Source: UBA993 sp964436815 (GTDB lineage Bacteria > Bacillota > Dethiobacteria > DTU022). Taken from it: a DNA stretch of 6,329 bases. Both the position numbers and the translations under genes were made by a program. This document shows, in pieces, positions 1-4,108 of this stretch. The stretch spans positions 1 through 6,329 of the forward strand of contig CAYTER010000083.1 in NCBI GenBank assembly GCA_964436815.1, given 5' to 3'. Position 1 is the stretch's first letter. Every line of letters starts with the position of its first letter. The notes below the pieces were generated by a model that was given only the letters and a program-made list of their open reading frames with translations, was not told the origin of the DNA and made no database searches.

Positions 1-15
1 TCGAGGACTTGTTCC
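1..15 (+). rRNA. rrl: 3' end of 23S rRNA (partial)
   Basis: The window opens with TCGAGGACTTGTTCC, which resembles the last bases of Firmicutes 23S rRNA (B. subtilis type: ...ATCGAGGACTTAACC). The final ACTTGTTCC would be the 3' strand of helix 1 and should pair with a GGAACAAG-like 5' end outside the window. Its position just upstream of a 5S gene on the same strand fits a 16S-23S-5S operon. Only about 15 bases are visible, so the exact 3' end is approximate. Confidence 0.7.
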
Positions 16-82
16 GAAATCTAAAAAAACCACTATGCAGTCTTGAGCGAACAGCTAAAGTCAGTTTCATTTGCTAACCAGA
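16..82 (+). other. 23S-5S rRNA internal transcribed spacer
   Basis: This short spacer separates the 23S tail from the 5S gene. It holds no tRNA: no cloverleaf or T-loop sequence is visible. It would be removed during rRNA maturation. Confidence 0.65.
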
Positions 83-203
83 TTTCTGGTGGGTATCGCG
101 GAGGGGCACCACCCGTTCCCTTCTCGAACACGGAAGTTAAGCCCTCCAGCGCCGATGGTACTCGGGGCGCGAGCCCCCGGGAGAGTAGGTCCCCGCCAGG
201 AAA
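83..203 (+). rRNA. rrf: 5S ribosomal RNA
   Basis: This is a complete 5S rRNA, a structural RNA of the large ribosomal subunit. Hallmarks visible are CCCGTTCCC followed by CGAACACGGAAGTTAAGCCC (loop B/C and helix III region), CGCCGATGGTACT (loop A/E region) and GGGAGAGTAGGTC near the 3' end. The terminal helix forms between positions 83-93 and 192-202, with G-T wobbles at 85/200 and 90/195. The length of about 120 nt is normal. It is more GC-rich than the protein genes beside it, as expected for a structural RNA. The ends are set from the terminal helix and could move by 1-2 bases. Confidence 0.97.
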
Positions 204-215
204 TATTTTATAAAT

Positions 216-245
216 CAAGGCCTCCCTAAGATAAGGGAGGCCTTG
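216..245 (+). terminator. Hairpin terminator after the rRNA operon
   Basis: CAAGGCCTCCCT (216-227) pairs perfectly over 12 bp with AGGGAGGCCTTG (234-245) across a 6-base loop. It starts 13 bases after the 5S gene, where an rRNA operon terminator is expected. No T-run follows on the + strand. An A/T-rich stretch (202-215) lies on the other side, so termination on the + strand may depend on hairpin strength or a factor, or the hairpin may also protect the 3' end during processing. Confidence 0.7.
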
Positions 246-311
246 TGCCGTACCGGTGCATAATAAATCAGTGAGCAGGGAAGGCAAAACAAAGAGAAAG
301 CAATAAGACTA

Positions 312-338
312 TTAAAACGATAGGAAATATGATATAAT
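312..338 (+). promoter_or_regulatory. Predicted sigma-A-type promoter of the DOMON lipoprotein gene
   Basis: A perfect -10 TATAAT lies at 333-338, preceded by TG at 330-331 and one base, giving an extended -10 (TGATATAAT). The best -35 candidate is TTAAAA at 312-317 with a 15-base gap. It is weak and short-spaced, which is tolerable with an extended -10. Transcription would start near 345, leaving a leader of about 54 nt before the ATG at 399. The promoter lies after the rRNA hairpin, so the gene probably has its own transcript. Confidence 0.6.
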
Positions 339-385
339 GTCCTTAATGTTAATCAATTATTTTGTTTTGCAGGCTATTAAAATGT

Positions 386-393
386 GGGGTGAT
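386..393 (+). promoter_or_regulatory. Ribosome binding site of the DOMON lipoprotein gene
   Basis: GGGGTGAT resembles the GGAGGTGAT anti-SD complement and ends 5 bases before the ATG at 399. This supports that start, which also gives a complete signal peptide. Confidence 0.8.
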
Positions 394-398
394 TAATT

Positions 399-1034
399 AT
401 GAAATATTTGTTACTGATAATATTGATAGCGGCAGCGCTTTTGATTGCCGGCTGTGGTGGTGGAGCGGCTGTTCCTGAAGCACCGGTGGAGGAAGAAGGT
501 CCGGAAGAAACGCCTGTTGCCGAGCAGCCTTCAGGGCCGCTGATGGGTAAAGTTGACGCACCGATCAGTGTAGATGGATCGAGCAGTGGTTATCCGGCTG
601 ACGCGCTGGAAATAGCCGGCGCGGTTATCTATCTTGCCCATGATCAAGAAAACCTTTATGTTTACATGGAAGCCGAAGTTGAAGGCTACATTGCAGTCGG
701 TTTTAACGATCGGGGAGTAATGAATGGAGCCAATATGATCCTGGGTTACTTGGATGGATCTGCCCCGGCTTTCAGGGATGATCTTGGCCAGGCACGGACC
801 CACGATGAGGTTGAAGTCCCGGCTGTTGGCCAATTCTTCTTAAGCCGATCAGGTGGAAAAACCATTATGGAATTTTCTTACCCGCTTGTTTTTCCTGAAG
901 GACAGGGTTATAACCTGGATCAATTAATGATAGGCGAAACTTATGCCTTAATCGTCGCGACTCACCGCAGTTCTGATGATATTACCACTACCCATACATC
1001 AAGAGGAAGCACCGAATTTACAGTCCAACCATAA
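399..1034 (+). CDS. DOMON-domain lipoprotein (possible haem or sugar binding)
   Basis: Seen: a 211-residue protein with a lipoprotein signal (Lys2, hydrophobic residues 4-17, lipobox I-A-G-C with Cys19), a Pro/Glu-rich linker (about 20-48), then one globular domain (about 50-211). The stretch Y97-I-A-V-G-F followed by G106-V-M-N-G-A-N-M-I-L-G and a later D-D-L-G-Q (127-131) has the layout of DOMON domains (beta-sandwich folds such as the cellobiose dehydrogenase cytochrome and related bacterial b-type cytochromes). The end has H199-T-S-R-G, like the His-x-x-R-G near the C-terminus of the family. Known: haem-binding DOMON domains use an axial Met and a His or Lys. Inference: Met108 and His199 (or His189) could be those ligands, giving a surface-anchored electron-transfer or redox-sensing protein; sugar binding without haem is the alternative. 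It would be lipid-anchored outside the membrane. It appears monocistronic, with no redox partner in view. The family is fairly certain, the function is not. Confidence 0.87.
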   Translation: MKYLLLIILIAAALLIAGCGGGAAVPEAPVEEEGPEETPVAEQPSGPLMGKVDAPISVDGSSSGYPADALEIAGAVIYLAHDQENLYVYMEAEVEGYIAVGFNDRGVMNGANMILGYLDGSAPAFRDDLGQARTHDEVEVPAVGQFFLSRSGGKTIMEFSYPLVFPEGQGYNLDQLMIGETYALIVATHRSSDDITTTHTSRGSTEFTVQP

Positions 1035-1060
1035 AACTTTTTATCACTAGTTTCCTGTTA

Positions 1061-1092
1061 AAATAGCGCCTTCCATTGTGAGGGCGCTATTT
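1061..1092 (+). terminator. Intrinsic terminator after the DOMON gene
   Basis: AAATAGCGCCTT (1061-1072) pairs with AGGGCGCTATTT (1081-1092): 12 bp with one T-G wobble and an 8-base loop. It lies 27 bases after the stop codon. The descending arm ends in TTT and continues GCTTGATT, a weak T-rich tail. Its A-rich/T-rich symmetry could also make it work on the opposite strand. It separates the lipoprotein gene from the trehalose gene. Confidence 0.75.
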
Positions 1093-1127
1093 GCTTGATT
1101 AGGCGCAAGATAGAAAGCCATCAGTTG

Positions 1128-1156
1128 TTGTATTTAACAGAAATTTCTGATATAAT
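1128..1156 (+). promoter_or_regulatory. Predicted sigma-A-type promoter of the trehalose synthase/phosphatase gene
   Basis: TATAAT at 1151-1156 is preceded by TGA (1148-1150), an extended -10. TTGTAT at 1128-1133 is a partial -35 at the ideal 17-base spacing. The start point would be near 1163, giving a leader of about 60 nt. The promoter begins shortly after the terminator of the previous gene, so the trehalose gene is probably transcribed on its own. No sigma-B-like element (GTTT...GGGWAW) was seen, so a general-stress promoter is not evident. Confidence 0.6.
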
Positions 1157-1210
1157 TAAAAATATTCAGCCTGTCTGCTTGAAGATTGGAGCAAGAGTCA
1201 GGTAACAGAT

Positions 1211-1216
1211 GAGGTG
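1211..1216 (+). promoter_or_regulatory. Ribosome binding site that decides the start of the trehalose synthase/phosphatase
   Basis: GAGGTG ends 6 bases before ATG 1223, ideal spacing. An in-frame GTG at 1214 lies inside this motif and has no good SD of its own, so ATG 1223 is the better start. Confidence 0.8.
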
Positions 1217-1222
1217 TATCTT

Positions 1223-3445
1223 ATGGTAGCCCCAAAAGCGGATCTGAAAAACAGGCGGGTTATAATCGTTTCCAACCGCTTGCCGGTAAGTGTTACCGGC
1301 AGAGGTGATAAAAGAAAAATTACCCCCAGTGTCGGTGGTCTTGCAACCGGTCTGTCTTCTTTCCATAAAGATAATGACGGTTTATGGGTTGGCTGGCCGG
1401 GGATAAATGAAGATGATAACCGAAAAAGAGCGGTTCTGGAGGCTGTTTTGCTTGATCAATACAATTGTTATCCCGTCTACCTGTCTGATCATGATCTGAA
1501 GAAATATTACCATGGCTTTAGCAACCGGACCTTATGGCCTCTATTCCATTACTTCTCTACTTATAGCACTTACGATGCATCGGAATGGGAATCATATGTG
1601 AGGGTTAATGAAAAATTTTGCCGACGGCTTCAGGAGGTTGTCAAACCGGGTGATTTGATCTGGATCCATGATTATCACCTGCTGCTCCTCCCGGCTATGC
1701 TACGTAAAGCAATTCCGGAGGCCACAATCGGTTTTTTCCTTCATATACCCTTTCCTTCGTTTGAGATATTCCGCTACCTGCCCTGGCGGGAAGAAATTCT
1801 TTTAGGCATCCTGGGCGCTGATTTGATTGGATTTCATACTTATGATTACACCAGGCATTTCTTAAGCTCTATCCTGCGTATATTGGGGAAAGACCAAAAT
1901 TACGGACAGGTGATAGCTGATAACAGGATAATCAAGGTCGATACTTTCCCGATGGGTATTGATGCTCAGCGGTATATTTCTGCCTCCTTTTCGAAAAAAG
2001 TAACGAAAGAAGTTGAATCTCTTAAAAAGAAGCTGGGAACAGAAAAAGTGATTCTCTCAGTTGATCGCCTTGATTTTACGAAAGGGATCCCCGAACGGCT
2101 TAAAGCCTTTGAGCTATTCCTTGATCGCCATCCCGAGTGGCACGGAAGAATTACTTATCTGCTGCTTTGTGTTCCTTCCCGGACAAAGGTTCAGGAATAC
2201 CAGCTCTTAAAAAGTGAGATTGACGAATTGGTGGGCCGGATTAACGGGCGTTTTGATACGCTTGACTGGTCGCCGATTCTTTATCTGTACCGTTCGGTCC
2301 CTTTTCAAAGGCTGGTTGCACTTTACACTGCCGCTGACCTTGCCCTGGTCACTCCCCTCAGGGATGGCATGAATTTAGTAGCCAAGGAATACCTGGCCTG
2401 CCAGAGTTCAGCCTATCAAGGCACGCTGATTTTAAGCGAAACTGCCGGAGCGGCAGCCGAATTGGGAGAAGCACTCATTGTCAACCCGAATGACATTGAA
2501 AAGCTGGCCCAATCGATTGCCGAAGGTTTAACTGTTGATCCCGGGGAGAGGAAGAAAGCGATCACCTCAATGGTAGAGAGGATCAAGAAATATAATGTTT
2601 TCAGATGGGCTGAAGATTTTGTAAACCAGATGGCTTTTTCAATGGTTCGCCAGGATCATGACCGGCAACGTTTTCTCTTCGATCAGCAATTCCGTGAAGC
2701 GAAAATGCGCTACACTAAAGCCGGCAAACGGCTGCTGCTTCTAGATTATGATGGCACCCTTACCGCTATAAAGAAGAGACCGGATCTGGCGATACCTGAT
2801 GAGGAAATTCTCAGCTTGCTCAAAACCTTGAAGAAAGATCCGAAAAATACTGTCGTCATCGTCAGCGGTAGGGATCGGGAGTTCCTAAGCGAGTGGTTTG
2901 GTAAAACAGGGGTGGATCTGGTTGCCGAACATGGCGCCTGGCTTAGAAAAAACAGTCGGGATGACTGGAAGCTTAGCGAACCGGGTTTAAATGACAGCTG
3001 GAAGCAGAATATTTATCCTATACTTGAAATGTTCAGTGTCAGAACCCCGGGGTCTTTTGTTGAAGAGAAAGCTTTTGCCCTTGCCTGGCACTACCGAAAA
3101 ACCGATCCGGAGCTCGGCAACTTAAGAGCAAAGGAGCTGGCTGATTCGCTCCATGATATTTTAGCCGGGACTGATTTGCAGGTGCTGCAGGGCAAAAAAG
3201 TCTTGGAAATTAAACCGGCGGGCATCAATAAAGGGAAAGCCGCTCTCCACTGGTTAGAGCAAAGTGAGTATGACTTTATAATGGCTATGGGCGATGATTG
3301 GACAGACGAGGATCTTTTTACTGTATTACCTGACACCGCCTGGAGTATAAAAGTGGGCTTTACCCCTTACACAGGGGCAAAATATTTTTTGGAATCGTCT
3401 GCTAAAGCCAGGACGCTTCTAAAAACTCTTGCTTCTTCGGACTAA
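1223..3445 (+). CDS. otsAB: Bifunctional trehalose-6-phosphate synthase/phosphatase (OtsA-OtsB fusion)
   Basis: A 740-residue cytosolic enzyme that makes trehalose: the N-terminal half joins NDP-glucose to glucose-6-phosphate, and the C-terminal half removes the phosphate. GT20 domain (about 10-475): VSNRLPVSV near residue 20, GG at 38-39, WVGWPG 55-60, HDYH 149-152, FFLHIPFPS near 175, VDRLDFTKG with Arg282 and Lys287 (the expected diphosphate-binding pair, like E. coli OtsA R262/K267), and PLRDGMNLVAKEY with Asp381 and Glu389. HAD-type phosphatase (about 503-735): DYDGT with nucleophile Asp508 and Asp510, VSGR with Ser548, AEHGAW near 568, Lys670 in INKGKA, and GDDWTDED at 690-697 for Mg. 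All key residues of both halves are present, so both activities are expected; separate OtsA is about 470 and OtsB about 250 residues, matching a full fusion. Likely roles are osmotic, desiccation or heat protection, or a carbon reserve. It converges with pgmB and overlaps it by 4 bases. Confidence 0.96.
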   Translation: MVAPKADLKNRRVIIVSNRLPVSVTGRGDKRKITPSVGGLATGLSSFHKDNDGLWVGWPGINEDDNRKRAVLEAVLLDQYNCYPVYLSDHDLKKYYHGFSNRTLWPLFHYFSTYSTYDASEWESYVRVNEKFCRRLQEVVKPGDLIWIHDYHLLLLPAMLRKAIPEATIGFFLHIPFPSFEIFRYLPWREEILLGILGADLIGFHTYDYTRHFLSSILRILGKDQNYGQVIADNRIIKVDTFPMGIDAQRYISASFSKKVTKEVESLKKKLGTEKVILSVDRLDFTKGIPERLKAFELFLDRHPEWHGRITYLLLCVPSRTKVQEYQLLKSEIDELVGRINGRFDTLDWSPILYLYRSVPFQRLVALYTAADLALVTPLRDGMNLVAKEYLACQSSAYQGTLILSETAGAAAELGEALIVNPNDIEKLAQSIAEGLTVDPGERKKAITSMVERIKKYNVFRWAEDFVNQMAFSMVRQDHDRQRFLFDQQFREAKMRYTKAGKRLLLLDYDGTLTAIKKRPDLAIPDEEILSLLKTLKKDPKNTVVIVSGRDREFLSEWFGKTGVDLVAEHGAWLRKNSRDDWKLSEPGLNDSWKQNIYPILEMFSVRTPGSFVEEKAFALAWHYRKTDPELGNLRAKELADSLHDILAGTDLQVLQGKKVLEIKPAGINKGKAALHWLEQSEYDFIMAMGDDWTDEDLFTVLPDTAWSIKVGFTPYTGAKYFLESSAKARTLLKTLASSD

Positions 3446-4083
3446 ACCAGGTCCTCGATCTTGATTGCTGCTACTGAAGGGTAAAGGTGATCCGCCGCCC
3501 CCACCCTCTCCGGGGGACCGATACCGACAGTCGTCATCCCGGCTGCTTTGGCTGCTTTAATACCTGCTTCAGCATCTTCAATAACCAGGCATTTCTCAGG
3601 GGCAAGAAACAGTTGATCAGCAACAAAAAGAAAGATATCAGGAGCTGGTTTGGTTTTTTCCACGCTGTTTCCGTCGGCGATTACCTCAAAATACTGTTCA
3701 ATACCCAAACGATTTACAACCAACTTAGCATTACGGCTGGCAGAAGCGAGCGCAAGCCTGTACTGCATCGCTTGCAGTTTTTGCAACAAATTTAAAGCGC
3801 CGGGCAGCAGGTTAGCGCTCGTTATGTTGTTCAAAAAGGCCCGGTAATAACCGTTTTTTCTATCCATGAGCTGCTGCATTTTTTCTTCAGCTATTATGCG
3901 CTGCTTTAAAATTAGTTCGAGAGAAGCCCGGCGGGATACACCGCGAAGCTGCTCGTTGTCGCTCCGGGAAAAAGGCAGATTTTCTTCATCGGCCAGACGT
4001 TTCCAGGCCAGGTAATGATATTCAGCGGTATCGGTCAATACCCCGTCAAGATCAAAAATAAATGCTTCGATTTGCAGCTTCAT
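3442..4083 (-). CDS. pgmB: Beta-phosphoglucomutase (HAD superfamily)
   Basis: A 213-residue cytosolic enzyme converting beta-D-glucose-1-phosphate to glucose-6-phosphate via a beta-glucose-1,6-bisphosphate intermediate. Seen: FDLDGVLTDT with nucleophile Asp11 and acid/base Asp13, His23 in the cap, RGVSRRASL with Arg51, SAS at 114-116, KTKPAPD with Lys145, and VIEDAEAG with Glu169-Asp170. From residue 114 on, these key residues fall at the same numbers as in the Lactococcus lactis enzyme (S114, K145, E169, D170). The Asp-x-Asp motif and the cap RGVSR signature separate it from simple phosphatases. The length is typical. The ATG at 4083 follows AAGGTGG with good spacing. It lies 25 bases after the GH65 phosphorylase, whose beta-glucose-1-phosphate product is its substrate. 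Its TAG stop overlaps the TAA of the convergent trehalose synthase gene. An alternative such as another HAD sugar phosphatase is unlikely. Confidence 0.95.
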   Translation of the reverse strand: MKLQIEAFIFDLDGVLTDTAEYHYLAWKRLADEENLPFSRSDNEQLRGVSRRASLELILKQRIIAEEKMQQLMDRKNGYYRAFLNNITSANLLPGALNLLQKLQAMQYRLALASASRNAKLVVNRLGIEQYFEVIADGNSVEKTKPAPDIFLFVADQLFLAPEKCLVIEDAEAGIKAAKAAGMTTVGIGPPERVGAADHLYPSVAAIKIEDLV

Positions 4084-4087
4084 GTTG

Positions 4088-4096
4088 CCACCTTTT
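4088..4096 (-). promoter_or_regulatory. Ribosome binding site of pgmB
   Basis: On the - strand, AAAAGGTGG ends 4 bases before the ATG of pgmB (4081-4083). It lies within the 25-base gap after the phosphorylase stop codon, so pgmB can be translated from the shared transcript without its own promoter. Confidence 0.75.
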
Positions 4097-4108
4097 TAAC
4101 AGACTCTC

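Noticed and set aside
33..287. 84-residue open frame on the - strand over the 5S region
   Set aside because: It lies antisense to the 5S rRNA gene and its hairpin; structural RNA sequence explains the open frame.
531..833. 100-residue open frame on the - strand
   Set aside because: It lies fully inside the DOMON gene on the opposite strand and shows no recognisable family.
1214..1216. GTG as start codon of the trehalose synthase/phosphatase
   Set aside because: It lies inside the GAGGTG ribosome binding site that serves ATG 1223; it would add only three residues.
1166..1366. 66-residue open frame on the - strand at the start of the trehalose gene
   Set aside because: It overlaps the leader and conserved N-terminal coding region of the synthase in antisense and has no recognisable motif.
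3498..3516. CCCCC...GGGGG hairpin as terminator of the + strand trehalose gene
   Set aside because: The stem is only 5 bp with a 9-base loop and no T-run follows; the bases encode a normal part of PgmB.
3487..3847. Two + strand open frames (3487-3795 and 3650-3847) opposite pgmB
   Set aside because: Both are antisense to a well-conserved pgmB whose catalytic motifs are intact; no protein features are seen in them.
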